A stretch of DNA of 64,000 nucleotides. Origin: Actinomycetota bacterium. Lineage in GTDB: Bacteria; Actinomycetota; Actinomycetes; Nanopelagicales; Nanopelagicaceae. The stretch covers positions 1 through 64,000 of the forward strand of contig VGAA01000002.1 of the NCBI GenBank assembly GCA_016870895.1. The letters run 5' to 3'. Positions 43,673 through 54,273 of this stretch are shown here, one piece after another. Position 1 is the stretch's first letter. The number at the start of each line of letters is the position of its first letter. A program made the position numbers and the translations under genes. The notes beneath the pieces are model-generated. The model had not been told where the DNA came from, did no database searches, and saw nothing but the letters and a program-made list of their open reading frames with translations.

Positions 43673-44161
43673 TTATCTATAGTTGGTGAATTGAACTACA
43701 AACTCCCAAGTTTCCTTCTTAATCAACGCAATTGCAGCTTGTAGATCATCTCTACTCTTACTTGAAACTCTTAGCTCATCTCCTTGAATCTGAGTCTTTA
43801 GTGATTTTGGTCCAGACTCCTTCAGATATTTTGCAATCTTCTTTGCATTCTCTGTTGAGATACCTTCCTTAAACTCACAAGTTATTAGGTAAGTCTTACC
43901 ACTTAGTTTTGGTTCACTCGAATCAAGGTGCTTTAAAGAAACACTTCGTTTAACAAGTTTCTCTTTAAATACATCTAATGCAGCCTTTGCTCGCTCTTCG
44001 GTATCAGACTCAATAATCACCCTTGACCCAGACTTTTCTATCTTGGTTCCGGTATTCTTGAAATCAAATCTAGTGGCTAGCTCTCGCTCGCACTGGTTGA
44101 ATGCGTTATCTAACTCCATTTGATCAATTTTTGAGACGATATCGAAACTGCTGTCGGCCAT
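43673..44161 (-). CDS. YajQ family nucleotide-binding protein
   Basis: [62 protein letters not shown]. Confidence 0.96.
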   Translation of the reverse strand: MADSSFDIVSKIDQMELDNAFNQCERELATRFDFKNTGTKIEKSGSRVIIESDTEERAKAALDVFKEKLVKRSVSLKHLDSSEPKLSGKTYLITCEFKEGISTENAKKIAKYLKESGPKSLKTQIQGDELRVSSKSRDDLQAAIALIKKETWEFVVQFTNYR

Positions 44162-44210
44162 GTCTATACTTTACTAGTTAAATGCCACTGCTCTAACAAC
44201 TGCGACTGGA

Positions 44211-45455
44211 GTGAATTTGAGTAAGGTAAAGATTAAGCGCCGTATTCCCAGTCCTAAAGATTTAGCGCAACTACTTAGGTTTAGGAAATTTATCTTAAGC
44301 CCTACAAAGAGAAGACTATCCAAAGCTTTAACAATTTATGATTTACGAGATATTGCCAAGCGCCGAACACCACAGGCTCCATTTGATTACACAGATGGTG
44401 GGGCAGATACCGAGTCGAGTTTAACTAGGGCAAGAAATGCCTACGAGAAATTAGAGTTTCAACCAAACATATTGCGCAATGTTAAAGATTTGGATCTATC
44501 GGTAAATATGTTAGGCAAAGTTATGAAAATGCCTATAGGTATTGCACCAACAGGTTTTACTCGGATGATGCAAACCGAGGGTGAGTATGCTGGAGCATGC
44601 GCGGCAGCTGATGCCGGAATTCCTTACACACTTTCCACCATGGGTACTAGATCAATAGAAGATGTAGCAAACGCAGCTCCCAATGGACGGAATTGGTTTC
44701 AACTTTATATGTGGAAAGATCGTGATCGAAGTATGGCATTGGTCGATCGAGCTAAAAAGGTTGGTTTTGATACCTTAGTTTTAACAGTTGATGTTCCCGT
44801 TGCCGGTGCAAGATTAAGAGATGTAAGAAATGGAATGACAATACCTCCTTCTCTCACTGCCAGAACAATTATTAATGCAATTCCAAGACCTGCATGGTGG
44901 ATTAATTTTTTGACAACAGATCCGTTGAAGTTTGCATCTTTGGATTCTTGGAACGGAACCGTTGCCGAACTTCTAGATTCAATGTTTGACCCAACAGTTA
45001 CGTATGAAGATTTAAAGTGGATTAGAGATCAATGGCAAGGAAATCTAGTAGTAAAAGGTATACAAAATGTGAGCGATGCTGTTAAATCAATAGAGTCAGG
45101 AGCGGATGCAATTATTCTTTCCAACCATGGAGGAAGACAATTAGATCGAGCACCTGTTCCACTACATTTATTACCTGAAGTTATCAAAGAGGTTGGTAAC
45201 AAAGCCGAAGTGCATGTTGATACCGGAATTATGCATGGCCAGGATGTGGTTGCCGCATTAGCGGCCGGAGCTAAGTTCACATGGATTGGACGTGCTTACC
45301 TTTATGGATTAATGGCAGGTGGAAAATCAGGTGTTGATAAATCATTAGAGATATTTCGTAGCCAAATTACTAGGACTATGAAATTATTAGGTGTAAGTAA
45401 TGTAGCTGAGTTGAATCCTGACCATGTCAGATTCATCGCAAGATACGCTGATTAG
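44211..45455 (+). CDS. lldD: FMN-dependent alpha-hydroxy-acid dehydrogenase/oxidase (LldD2-like)
   Basis: [50 protein letters not shown]. Confidence 0.93.
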   Translation: MNLSKVKIKRRIPSPKDLAQLLRFRKFILSPTKRRLSKALTIYDLRDIAKRRTPQAPFDYTDGGADTESSLTRARNAYEKLEFQPNILRNVKDLDLSVNMLGKVMKMPIGIAPTGFTRMMQTEGEYAGACAAADAGIPYTLSTMGTRSIEDVANAAPNGRNWFQLYMWKDRDRSMALVDRAKKVGFDTLVLTVDVPVAGARLRDVRNGMTIPPSLTARTIINAIPRPAWWINFLTTDPLKFASLDSWNGTVAELLDSMFDPTVTYEDLKWIRDQWQGNLVVKGIQNVSDAVKSIESGADAIILSNHGGRQLDRAPVPLHLLPEVIKEVGNKAEVHVDTGIMHGQDVVAALAAGAKFTWIGRAYLYGLMAGGKSGVDKSLEIFRSQITRTMKLLGVSNVAELNPDHVRFIARYAD

Positions 45456-45516
45456 CGATATAACTTTTGGTGATACAACCAATTAGGCTTTAGACTTCGC
45501 TTCGCTTAACAATCCT

Positions 45517-45598
45517 GGCGGGTTGCCCGAGCGGCCAATGGGAGGGGACTGTAAATCCCCCGGCTCTGCCTTCGAAGGTTCAAATCCTTCACCCGCCA
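45517..45598 (+). tRNA. tRNA-Tyr (GTA)
   Basis: Acceptor GGCGGGT/ACCCGCC, anticodon loop CTGTAAA, long class-II variable arm, T-loop GGTTCAAATCC; CCA encoded at 45599-45601. Confidence 0.96.
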
Positions 45599-45615
45599 CC
45601 ATTTAATTTATAAAT

Positions 45616-46563
45616 CTAATTCTCGTAGGTTGCTACTCCTATCGACTTTAATCTTTCAACCATTTCCGAGTACTTCTGGCCAAAAATGGGATCTAACACT
45701 TCACTCTTCCAGCGCCCACTGGATGCAGCTTCCATGGTCATTTTTGAATTAAAAAAGTTTTTCATATTTGGCGAATCCTCGATACCTAAGAATTTAAGTA
45801 ATTGTATGTAAGTCTCTTCTCGTTTATGAATCACCAAATTTTCTAGTTTGATAGTTATCTGCTGGTTAGCGGGAATTGCGCTAAGACAGTTATGGCCCTT
45901 GGTAAGTCTTTTCTCAATCCACTCAATACCCTCAAGTGCTGTATTAGGTCCCCAATTCTTGGTAAGTAAAGAGGAAATAACATCTCTAGGATCTCGCATC
46001 ATATTAATGAATTTGGCGTTAGGAATAACTCTGATAATTCTTGTGGCATTAGTAATATTTAATGGAGTTGTCTCTACCCAGTACTTTTCTTCGCCTGCTG
46101 AATCTTGGCTAGTTATAAATCCAAACATAAATTGATTAGCAGCCTTTACTCGGTTTCGGCGATAACTTTTTTTAAGCTGAATAAGCAAGGCTTCAAGCTT
46201 TGATTTTGTTATACCTGAGGTTAATCCCCTGCCATGAGGTGGTGGAGCATCGATTTCCCACCATTTGTTCCAGATTAAATCGAAAAACTCATCAAATCTT
46301 TGTTGATCTCGTTTCCTCCTTTTCTGGTAAGTTCTAAAATTTAGAATAGAAACATTGTGTTGAGGCTTATCTGGATTCTCTTGACGACCAAAGGTGATAT
46401 CTAGAAGGCCACCAGGATTTGATAAAAATTTAATCTCAGTAGGCAAGCTGGTTCTAACTTCTGGATGTTCATTCAGAAGATCACCAACGATTGTTGTGCC
46501 ACTCCGCCCAGTGCCACCAATAAATACAGGTATTGGATTGAACTCGGTAACTAACTTATCCAT
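45616..46563 (-). CDS. sulfotransferase family protein
   Basis: PAPS-binding GGTGRSGTTIVGDLLNEHPEV and MMRDPRDVISSLL motifs. Confidence 0.88.
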   Translation of the reverse strand: MDKLVTEFNPIPVFIGGTGRSGTTIVGDLLNEHPEVRTSLPTEIKFLSNPGGLLDITFGRQENPDKPQHNVSILNFRTYQKRRKRDQQRFDEFFDLIWNKWWEIDAPPPHGRGLTSGITKSKLEALLIQLKKSYRRNRVKAANQFMFGFITSQDSAGEEKYWVETTPLNITNATRIIRVIPNAKFINMMRDPRDVISSLLTKNWGPNTALEGIEWIEKRLTKGHNCLSAIPANQQITIKLENLVIHKREETYIQLLKFLGIEDSPNMKNFFNSKMTMEAASSGRWKSEVLDPIFGQKYSEMVERLKSIGVATYEN

Positions 46564-46714
46564 AGGTAAAGATTAAACCTAATTTTGTTAATATTTACTG
46601 ACTCTCTCAAAGATTCATAAAATTACACTGAATATCTTAAGATTAGATACAAAACATATTGCTTGTAACCAAGTTAATAAAAGAATTCAACATCAATGTA
46701 GTTATACTAAACAC

Positions 46715-48109
46715 ATGCAAAAACCAACCATAATTTTAGCTACAAGTAATGGTATTGGCATGGGCCATCTAACTCGCTCAAGTGCCATTGCAGCTGAGTT
46801 GAAAGAATTTTCAAATCCAATTATTGTTTCGATGGCGGCAGGTGTAATTGAAGTACCAAAAATTGCTGGTGTGCAATTTGAATACATTCCAGGAAAAGAT
46901 CGAAATTGGATGGGAAGATTAGAATGGGATACTTATTTGAGAGATCGGCTTGTTGCGTTAATTGATGAAACTAATGCAGCCATAGTCAGTTTTGATGGTG
47001 TCGTTCCTTATCCTGGCATAATCGCAATTAAGCGAAGTAGACCACATGTGAAAGTTGTCTGGGTTCGGCGAGGTTTTTGGCAAAATACAACGCGAAAATA
47101 TTTACTCTCTTTACAGTCCAAGATGATGGATTTGGTAGTAACTCCAGGTGATTATGGTCAAGCCTACGACAATGGTCCAACTAGCAATAGAAAAGATTCT
47201 GTTTTAGTTAAGCCGATTTCAATTTATAGACCGGAGTTCACGTTAAGTAAAGTGCAAGCTCGAATTGAAATTGGCTTAGATATAAATCGCCCAGCGATAC
47301 TTGTCCAATTGGGAATTGGTGAAGCAGATTTAAATTCAAAAATGACATCAGCATTAAAGGGTTTACTATCTTGGCCAGATTTACAGGTTGTGCTCACTAA
47401 GGAACCAATAACCTCTACAGGAGAAAACCTAGCTCCGGCTGGCTTAGATATTAAAATAATGAAGTATTTTCCGTTAGCAAATATCTTAAATGCTTTTGAC
47501 GCTGCGATTTGTGCCGCAGGATATAACAGTGTCCACGAAGAGCTTGCTGCAAGGATTCCAACTTTATTCGTGCCAAATATCAGGGGAACTGATAACCAGG
47601 CAGCCAGGGCTAACTGGGCTGCAGATAATAAAATGGCACTGACTGTTGATCAGTCTGATTTAGATTCAATTACAAAAAATGCAGCTAAATTAGCAGTAAA
47701 GAGCGTTAGGGATGAATTAACTAGTAATTGTGCAAAATTGCCTGAGGTAACTGGGGCTAAGGATGTTGCGAGAATTTTCAATGAGTTGTTATCTGCGCCC
47801 GTAAAAAGTCGAAGAGAAATTAATGCGGTTTTCTTTAGGCTAAGGGTTAAGAATTTTTTTGGCAGAGGCTTAAGAGGTATGGTTTATTCATTCTTAAAAT
47901 TACTAGCTTATGGTTATCGATCATTAAAACCTTATAAATATCAATCTAAAAGTGCTTTGAATGAAATCAAAATTGTAGAGATTGATCAGCGAGATGAATT
48001 ACATAAATTAATAAAGAATCAAAACCCGTTCGAGCACCTTATTGTTGGAGCTTCAGCTACATATAAAAATAGGCGTATTGAGATTGCAAAAAAGGCTTAC
48101 TTAAAGTAA
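46715..48109 (+). CDS. MurG-like glycosyltransferase with basic C-terminal extension
   Basis: TSNGIGMGHLTRSSAIAAEL N-terminus; AAICAAGYNSVHEELAARIPTLFVPN donor-binding motif; about 100-aa Lys/Arg-rich tail. Confidence 0.85.
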   Translation: MQKPTIILATSNGIGMGHLTRSSAIAAELKEFSNPIIVSMAAGVIEVPKIAGVQFEYIPGKDRNWMGRLEWDTYLRDRLVALIDETNAAIVSFDGVVPYPGIIAIKRSRPHVKVVWVRRGFWQNTTRKYLLSLQSKMMDLVVTPGDYGQAYDNGPTSNRKDSVLVKPISIYRPEFTLSKVQARIEIGLDINRPAILVQLGIGEADLNSKMTSALKGLLSWPDLQVVLTKEPITSTGENLAPAGLDIKIMKYFPLANILNAFDAAICAAGYNSVHEELAARIPTLFVPNIRGTDNQAARANWAADNKMALTVDQSDLDSITKNAAKLAVKSVRDELTSNCAKLPEVTGAKDVARIFNELLSAPVKSRREINAVFFRLRVKNFFGRGLRGMVYSFLKLLAYGYRSLKPYKYQSKSALNEIKIVEIDQRDELHKLIKNQNPFEHLIVGASATYKNRRIEIAKKAYLK

Positions 48110-48163
48110 TTGGGCTGTAATTCGTAATTAATAAAGGTGGGTTGTATCCTTAGTCAGAACTTC

Positions 48164-48236
48164 GCCCCCTTAGCTCAGTCGGTAGAGTGTTTCCATGGTA
48201 AGGAAAAGGTCAACGGTTCGATTCCGTTAGGGGGCT
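48164..48236 (+). tRNA. tRNA-Thr (GGT)
   Basis: Acceptor GCCCCCT/AGGGGGC, anticodon loop ATGGTAA, T-arm AACGGTTCGATTCCGTT. Confidence 0.95.
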
Positions 48237-48271
48237 CGAATAAAAATTTAATATTGAAGATAAATAAGTTT

Positions 48272-48345
48272 GGCGGGGTAGCTCAGCTTGGTAGAGCAAG
48301 CGGCTCATAATCGCTGTGTCGTGGGTTCAAATCCCGCCTCCGCTA
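48272..48345 (+). tRNA. tRNA-Met (CAT, elongator type)
   Basis: GGCGGGGTAGCTCAG...GCGGCTCATAATCGC...GGGTTCAAATCCCGCCTCCGCTA cloverleaf. Confidence 0.95.
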
Positions 48346-48472
48346 CAAGTACTACAGAACCAAAATTACGATAGAAATTGATATCAATTTCAGTAAATGG
48401 TGCAGGTCAGGTAGCCTCACCTCTTAAGAAATTAACGAAAGTTAATTTAACTACAAGGCTAGGAGCTTAACC

Positions 48473-48643
48473 ATGGCAAGTAAAAGTGCAGATGTTCGTC
48501 CAAAAATTACAATGGCATGCGTTGAGTGCAAAGAGCGCAATTACATAACTCGTAAAAATCGCCGTAATGATCCAGATCGATTAGAGTTGAAGAAATTCTG
48601 CCCGCGCTGTAAATCATCACAGCTTCACCGCGAAACACGTTAA
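48473..48643 (+). CDS. rpmG: 50S ribosomal protein L33, zinc-binding form
   Basis: Short ORF absent from the track: [56 protein letters not shown]; two CxxC motifs. Confidence 0.97.
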   Translation: MASKSADVRPKITMACVECKERNYITRKNRRNDPDRLELKKFCPRCKSSQLHRETR

Positions 48644-48656
48644 TTAAAGCCCGCCA

Positions 48657-49343
48657 ATGGCTGGGACAATCAGAATCTGCTTAATTGCAGAGGGTTTTGT
48701 GGAAGATTTAAAAAAGTGTGTTTCTTCAATTCAGAGTTTTACTAAAACACCAGTAAGCATTCATGCTAATGGCAAGAGTAATTGGATCGAACAAAATCTA
48801 TTTGATCCAAGCCAAGTAAGTATTTCTCAAGATAAAAACCCGCTTGGTTGGGGTAATTTAATCAATCGGTTTTTAATTGAAAATACCGAAGAGTATTTGA
48901 TAATTATGGATCCATCCACAATATTTTTAGCAGACCCAATTCCTGAGACCTTAGCTGCCCTTGAGTCTGGTTATCAAGGGGCAGGATGGAAAGGTGGATT
49001 AGTTAATTTATCTGATGAGTGGCGCAGTACTGAAGATAAAGGATCGGGGGAGGTAGATGTTTTATTTAGTTACTACCTGGCGCTAAATCGATCCTTTGCA
49101 TTAGAGGCAGGAGGAGCAAACCCAAGTGCTAAGTACTATCGAAATGCAGATCTTGAGTTATCACTAGCGATAAGAGCGGCCGGCGGTAAGTTAGTCCAAA
49201 TTGATCTGCCCTTAGAGCAAGGCAGACATCACGGTTATTATGATGTTGACCCTGATTACCGAGAGAAGAATTCAAAAAAAAATTACCAAAGAATTTTGGA
49301 TAGGTTTAGAGGTAAAAATGAAATCCTTGCACCCCGCAGATAG
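48657..49343 (+). CDS. glycosyltransferase-like protein (GT-A-like)
   Basis: 228 aa; IRICLIAEGFVEDLKKCVSSIQSFTKTPVSIHANG N-terminus, YLIIMDPSTIFLADP possible DxS-type motif, acceptor-like RNADLELSLAIRAAGGKLV. Confidence 0.7.
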   Translation: MAGTIRICLIAEGFVEDLKKCVSSIQSFTKTPVSIHANGKSNWIEQNLFDPSQVSISQDKNPLGWGNLINRFLIENTEEYLIIMDPSTIFLADPIPETLAALESGYQGAGWKGGLVNLSDEWRSTEDKGSGEVDVLFSYYLALNRSFALEAGGANPSAKYYRNADLELSLAIRAAGGKLVQIDLPLEQGRHHGYYDVDPDYREKNSKKNYQRILDRFRGKNEILAPRR

Positions 49344-49352
49344 GCTTAAGTA

Positions 49353-50375
49353 ATGGAGCAATTGTCTAGCTTTACAACGCTACGAGTTGGTGGCCCAGCT
49401 CGTAAAATTGTGCATGCTCATTCTGAAGCGGAATTAATTGAATTTGTTAAGGCAGCCGATAGCGCAAAGGAGCCAATATTAATTTTAGGCGGCGGTTCTA
49501 ATTTATTAATTAGTGATGCAGGTTTTGCCGGCACCGTAATTCGGGTTGAAAGTAAAGGTAACACCTTAGATTATGACGCTTGCAGTGGTGGGATGATTGA
49601 GGTGTCAGCTGGTGAAGATTGGGATAAATTTGTAGAAATAAGTATCGAAAAAGGTTTTGCAGATCTGGAGTCACTAAGTGGAATTCCCGGCACAGTTGGC
49701 GGGGCTCCTATTCAAAACATTGGTGCTTACGGGCATGAGGTAAGTGAAACAATTGCAAGAGTAAAAACTTATGACCGGAGTAAGGGTGAGGTAAAAACCT
49801 TTACCAATACCGAATGTAAATTCTCATATCGAAACTCCATTTTTAAAGAGCAGCCTGGCAAATATGTGATCTTGAGTGTAACTTTTCAATTACGAAAAGG
49901 AGCTCAATCATTACCAATTACTTATGCTGAGTTAGCCAAGCAATTATCAGTAAATATCGGAGATCGGGTTGAGGTAATTAAAGTTAGAGAAGCTGTGCTT
50001 AAATTACGAGCAAGTAAGGGAATGTTAATTAACTTAGAAAATGAGATTAATTCTGCTGGATCATTTTTCGTAAATCCGATTTTAAGTAAATCAGTGGCGG
50101 AAAAACTTCCAGCCGATGCCCCTAGATGGCCACAAAGTGATGGCAAAATAAAAACCTCTGCTGCTTGGCTAATGGAGCATTCAGGAGTTGTTAAGGGTGA
50201 AAAATTAGCTGGCGCCCAAATTTCAAACAAACATGTTCTAGCTTTAACTAATTCAGGAGATGCAACAGCTGAAGATATTATCGAGCTTGCTAAAAGAGCT
50301 AGAAAAAAAGTTTACGAAAAATTTGGCATCAAGCTAGAGGCAGAAGTTCAATTAGTTGGCGTAAATCTGGATTAA
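49353..50375 (+). CDS. murB: UDP-N-acetylmuramate dehydrogenase
   Basis: [54 protein letters not shown]. Confidence 0.96.
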   Translation: MEQLSSFTTLRVGGPARKIVHAHSEAELIEFVKAADSAKEPILILGGGSNLLISDAGFAGTVIRVESKGNTLDYDACSGGMIEVSAGEDWDKFVEISIEKGFADLESLSGIPGTVGGAPIQNIGAYGHEVSETIARVKTYDRSKGEVKTFTNTECKFSYRNSIFKEQPGKYVILSVTFQLRKGAQSLPITYAELAKQLSVNIGDRVEVIKVREAVLKLRASKGMLINLENEINSAGSFFVNPILSKSVAEKLPADAPRWPQSDGKIKTSAAWLMEHSGVVKGEKLAGAQISNKHVLALTNSGDATAEDIIELAKRARKKVYEKFGIKLEAEVQLVGVNLD

Positions 50376-51604
50376 TTGGCTTCGCTTAGTAATCTTTTAA
50401 CCCTGGAGATTCCCTCCAAAATATCATCATCGCTAAGAGCATAAGAGAATCGCAGATACCCAGATGGTCCAAAAGCTTCACCTGGCACCGCAGCTACCTC
50501 TGCCTCTTCTAAGATTAAAGTTGCTAATTCAGCTGAAGTATTAGCTTTCTTACCTCTAATCTCTTTACCTAATACACCCTTTACGGATGGATAAACATAG
50601 AAGGCACCGGTTGGGGTTGGACAGATAACGCCAGGAATTTCATTTAGTAATTTAACTATTAATTTACGTCTGCGATCAAAAGCTTCTCCCATTTTATGAA
50701 CCGCTGCTAAATCGCCATTTAGAGCGGCAATTGCAGCACGCTGGGAAACATTTGCGACATTAGAAGATAAATGTGACTGCAGATTAGTTGCAGCTTTAAT
50801 TACATCCTTTGGCCCAATCATCCAACCTACTCGCCAACCTGTCATGGCATAAGTTTTTGCTACACCATTTATGATGATGGTTCGATCAGCAAGCTCTGGT
50901 ACTGCAACACAAATACTTAGCGCTTTTGCACCATCATAAAGTAGGTGCTCATAGATTTCATCTGTTATTACCCATAGGTTATTTTTCAGTGCCCACTGCC
51001 CAATTGCTTTAACCTGCTCTGGTGAATAAACCGAGCCAGTTGGATTAGAGGGTGAACAAAATAACAGCACCTTAGTTTTAGGAGTGAGTGCTTTTTCAAG
51101 CTGTTCAACACTTACAAGGTAATTTTGAGTTTCATCAGCAAAAATTTCCACTGCAACTCCACCTGCTAACTTGATGCATTCAGGATATGTAGTCCAAAAC
51201 GGAGCGGGTAGTAAAACTTCATCACCTGGATCTAAAATTGCCGCAAAAGATTGGTAGACAGATTGCTTGCCACCATTAGTAACAAGTACCTGATCTGCAG
51301 TAATTTCATAATTTGAATCTCGTTTAGTTTTCTTAACTATGGCATCCCTTAACTCAGGTAATCCTGGTGTTGGGGTATAGCGATGATTGGCAGGATTTTT
51401 TGCCGCTTCAATTGCAGCATTAACTATGTAATCTGGAGTTGGAAAATCTGGTTCGCCTGCGCCAAAACCAATTACAGGTTTTCCGGCGGCCTTTAACGCT
51501 TTGGCTTTGCTATCGACAGCTAAAGTGGCAGATTCTGCAATCGCTGCAACTCGCTTTGAAACTCTAGATTTTTCGAATGCTCCCATGGGGGGACAGTCTG
51601 CCAT
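50372..51604 (-). CDS. pyridoxal phosphate-dependent aminotransferase (aspartate aminotransferase type)
   Basis: [54 protein letters not shown]-Lys motif. Confidence 0.95.
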   Translation of the reverse strand: MADCPPMGAFEKSRVSKRVAAIAESATLAVDSKAKALKAAGKPVIGFGAGEPDFPTPDYIVNAAIEAAKNPANHRYTPTPGLPELRDAIVKKTKRDSNYEITADQVLVTNGGKQSVYQSFAAILDPGDEVLLPAPFWTTYPECIKLAGGVAVEIFADETQNYLVSVEQLEKALTPKTKVLLFCSPSNPTGSVYSPEQVKAIGQWALKNNLWVITDEIYEHLLYDGAKALSICVAVPELADRTIIINGVAKTYAMTGWRVGWMIGPKDVIKAATNLQSHLSSNVANVSQRAAIAALNGDLAAVHKMGEAFDRRRKLIVKLLNEIPGVICPTPTGAFYVYPSVKGVLGKEIRGKKANTSAELATLILEEAEVAAVPGEAFGPSGYLRFSYALSDDDILEGISRVKRLLSEAN

Positions 51605-51723
51605 CTACGCCTAAAAGTGGCTTCATATTTATCCGGGTTTTACCTTCCTACATAACCTCCTCTACACTTTCGCCCCCGGCGCTTGAATTAAGCCATGATT
51701 TTTCATGCCTTAATTCGGGACAA

Positions 51724-51797
51724 AGGGCAGTAGCTCAATTGGCTAGAGTTGCCGTCTCCAAAGCGGCCGGTTGGGGGTTCGAGTCCCTCCTGCCCTG
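51724..51797 (+). tRNA. tRNA-Trp (CCA)
   Basis: Acceptor AGGGCAG/CTGCCCT, anticodon loop CTCCAAA, T-arm GGGGGTTCGAGTCCCTC; upstream of secE. Confidence 0.95.
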
Positions 51798-51851
51798 CAA
51801 AAGGTTTAGTTATTAAAGAAGTTGCGGCACAGCGATGAAAGGGAAAGGTAG

Positions 51852-52076
51852 ATGAGCGAAGAAATCGTCTCAACTGAAGAACCCAAGGGGATCTTTGGTC
51901 GCATTAGCCTGTTCTATCGTCAAATTATTTCTGAGCTGGCAAAAGTTGTTTGGCCAACCCGTAAGCAATTAACTACCTACACCGCGGTGGTCTTGGTTTT
52001 CGTAGGATTTGTAATTTTAGTTGTTTCAATCTTTGATTTAATTTTAACAAGAATAACTTTTTGGATATTTGGCTAA
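51852..52076 (+). CDS. secE: preprotein translocase subunit SecE
   Basis: ISELAKVVWPTRKQLTTYTAVVLVFV motif, single TM helix, next to nusG. Confidence 0.95.
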   Translation: MSEEIVSTEEPKGIFGRISLFYRQIISELAKVVWPTRKQLTTYTAVVLVFVGFVILVVSIFDLILTRITFWIFG

Positions 52077-52091
52077 GGCAAAAAGGAAAAT

Positions 52092-52805
52092 ATGATGTCA
52101 ATTGAAACGCCAGCTAATCCACCAGTGGATGCTTTTGAAGCAGCGCTCGCCGTTACCGAAGCAGCGCCAGTGGTTGAAGAGAGTATTTCACCTGTTGAAG
52201 ATGTAGTTCAAGAAAGTGCTGCTGAAGAAAATGATGAGAATGCTGAATTTAGAGCCGCCCTTCGTAGCGCACCAGGAGAATGGTTCGTGGTTCATTCATA
52301 CGCTGGTTATGAAAAGAAGGTTAAAGGAAATTTAGTGAACCGAATCCAATCTTTAAATATGGAAGATTTTATTTTCCAAATTGAAGTTCCTGAGGAAGAG
52401 GTTCGAGAGTTAAAGAATGGTGCTATTAAAGTAGTTAAGCGAAATGTATTCCCAGGATATGTTTTGGTTCGTATGGAGCTAACTGATGAGTCCTGGTCAT
52501 GCGTTAGAAATACGCCTGGCGTTACCGGATTTGTTGGTAATGCGCACCACCCATCACCTCTAACACTTACTGAAGTGGAAAACATCTTGGCTCCTCGCCC
52601 ATTAAAGAAGGGCGGCAAGATTGAGATGAAGGATGTTGATTATGCAATCGGTGAGTCCATAACTGTTATGGATGGACCATTTGCGACATTGCCAGCGACT
52701 ATTTCTGAGATCATGCCAGAGCAAGCAAAGTTAAAAGTATTGGTCTCCATATTTGGTCGTGAGACGCCAGTTGAACTTTCATTCCACCAAGTACAAAAGA
52801 TTTAA
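52092..52805 (+). CDS. nusG: transcription termination/antitermination protein NusG
   Basis: [66 protein letters not shown] domain. Confidence 0.97.
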   Translation: MMSIETPANPPVDAFEAALAVTEAAPVVEESISPVEDVVQESAAEENDENAEFRAALRSAPGEWFVVHSYAGYEKKVKGNLVNRIQSLNMEDFIFQIEVPEEEVRELKNGAIKVVKRNVFPGYVLVRMELTDESWSCVRNTPGVTGFVGNAHHPSPLTLTEVENILAPRPLKKGGKIEMKDVDYAIGESITVMDGPFATLPATISEIMPEQAKLKVLVSIFGRETPVELSFHQVQKI

Positions 52806-52828
52806 CTAACCTAAGAAAAGGAAAAAAC

Positions 52829-53260
52829 ATGGCACCGAAGAAGAAGGTAACCGCACTAATTAAGTTGCAGATCCAGGCTGGAGCTGCCACACCTGCCCCA
52901 CCGGTTGGTCCTGCTCTTGGTCAGCATGGTGTGAACATCATGGATTTCGTTAAGGCATATAACGCAGCTACCGAAAGCCAAAAGGGAAATATCATTCCAG
53001 TTGAAATTACGGTCTTCGAAGATCGTTCATTTACATTTATTACCAAAACTCCACCAGCCTCTCGATTAATCCTAAAGGCAGCTGGAATTGAAAAGGGATC
53101 TGCTATCCCACACAAAGATAAGGTTGCAAATCTAACTAAGGCGCAGGTCGAAGATATCGCCAAGCAAAAGATGGTGGATCTAAATGCTAATGACTTAGAG
53201 ATGGCATCAAGAATTATTGCCGGTACTGCCAGATCAATGGGTATTACTGTCTCTAATTAA
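52829..53260 (+). CDS. rplK: 50S ribosomal protein L11
   Basis: [38 protein letters not shown]. Confidence 0.98.
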   Translation: MAPKKKVTALIKLQIQAGAATPAPPVGPALGQHGVNIMDFVKAYNAATESQKGNIIPVEITVFEDRSFTFITKTPPASRLILKAAGIEKGSAIPHKDKVANLTKAQVEDIAKQKMVDLNANDLEMASRIIAGTARSMGITVSN

Positions 53261-53349
53261 TTAAAAACTGTGGGAGAACCTCGCTGGTTCGAATTAACCA
53301 CAACCCCAATCTTGAAAACTATTTCAAGATTTAACCAAGAGGAGAAGAA

Positions 53350-54060
53350 ATGAAGCGCAGTAAGAAATATAAGGCCGCGGCAGAAAAGATTAAATTAGAT
53401 AATCTTTATCAGCCAGGTGAGGCTATGAAGTTAGTGAAAGAGACCTCAACTGTTAAATATGACGCAACAGTTGATGTGGCACTTTTTCTAGGCGTGGACC
53501 CAAAGAAAGCTGATCAAGCAATTCGCTCAACAGTTAACTTGCCACATGGAACTGGAAAAACTGCTCGAGTATTAGTTTTTGCAGGTGGCGAGCGAGCTGA
53601 AGAAGCTCGGGCTGCTGGTGCTGACATTGTTGGTGCTGATGAATTAATTGATGAAGTTTCAAAGGGACGTTTGGATTATGACGCAGTAGTTTCAACTCCA
53701 GAGTTAATGGGAAAGGTTGGCCGACTTGGAAAGGTTTTAGGACCTCGTGGTTTGATGCCAAATCCAAAGACTGGAACTGTAACCACTGATGTTGCAAAGG
53801 CTGTTTCAGATATTAAAGGTGGAAAGATTGAGTTCAGAATAGATAAAAACGCCAACCTTCACTTTGTAATTGGTAAAGTTTCATTTACTGCTGAGCAATT
53901 AGCTGAAAACTATGCCGCTGCAATTGAAGAGGTAATGCGTGCTAAGCCTGCATCTTCAAAGGGTCGATTTATTAAATCCGCCACAATCTCTTCTACGATG
54001 AGCCCAGGAATCAAACTTGATACCTCAATCTCCCGTGATGGCGGACCACAGATTCAGTAA
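53350..54060 (+). CDS. rplA: 50S ribosomal protein L1
   Basis: [46 protein letters not shown]. Confidence 0.98.
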   Translation: MKRSKKYKAAAEKIKLDNLYQPGEAMKLVKETSTVKYDATVDVALFLGVDPKKADQAIRSTVNLPHGTGKTARVLVFAGGERAEEARAAGADIVGADELIDEVSKGRLDYDAVVSTPELMGKVGRLGKVLGPRGLMPNPKTGTVTTDVAKAVSDIKGGKIEFRIDKNANLHFVIGKVSFTAEQLAENYAAAIEEVMRAKPASSKGRFIKSATISSTMSPGIKLDTSISRDGGPQIQ

Positions 54061-54076
54061 AACCTTATTTTGACTT

Positions 54077-54098
54077 GGGTAGGCCTAAAGGCCTACCC
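54077..54098 (+). terminator. hairpin after rplA, possible weak terminator
   Basis: Perfect 9-bp stem GGGTAGGCC-TAAA-GGCCTACCC, followed by TTAGCTTATT (imperfect U tract). Confidence 0.6.
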
Positions 54099-54119
54099 TT
54101 AGCTTATTCAGTCGGGTTA

Positions 54120-54253
54120 AGAGATTAGCTAGATTGATGAAACCAAAGACTGCAGGTCTTTTAAAGGAAATCTTTAAAAGGTAATTGTTTAAAAAAACTA
54201 CCCGCATAGGTGCCAACGATTACCTCGTGTGCATTTATGCGCCGAGGTTTTTC
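54120..54253 (+). promoter_or_regulatory. L10 leader-type ribosomal protein autoregulatory element
   Basis: CAAAGACTGCAGGTC...CTACCCGCATAGGTGCC, the paired conserved motifs of the rplJL leader, between rplA and rplJ. Confidence 0.85.
54222..54253 (+). terminator. Rho-independent hairpin/attenuator upstream of rplJ
   Basis: ACCTCG(T)GTGCAT-TT-ATGCGCCGAGGT followed by TTTTCTTATTT. Confidence 0.75.
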
Positions 54254-54273
54254 TTATTTAGAAAGGATGCCAA

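Noticed and set aside
48405-48424. IdeR/DtxR-like iron box AGGTAGCCTCACCT upstream of rpmG
   Set aside because: Half-sites AGGT...ACCT are spaced 6 nt rather than the 7 nt of the consensus, and the outer bases do not match; likely chance.
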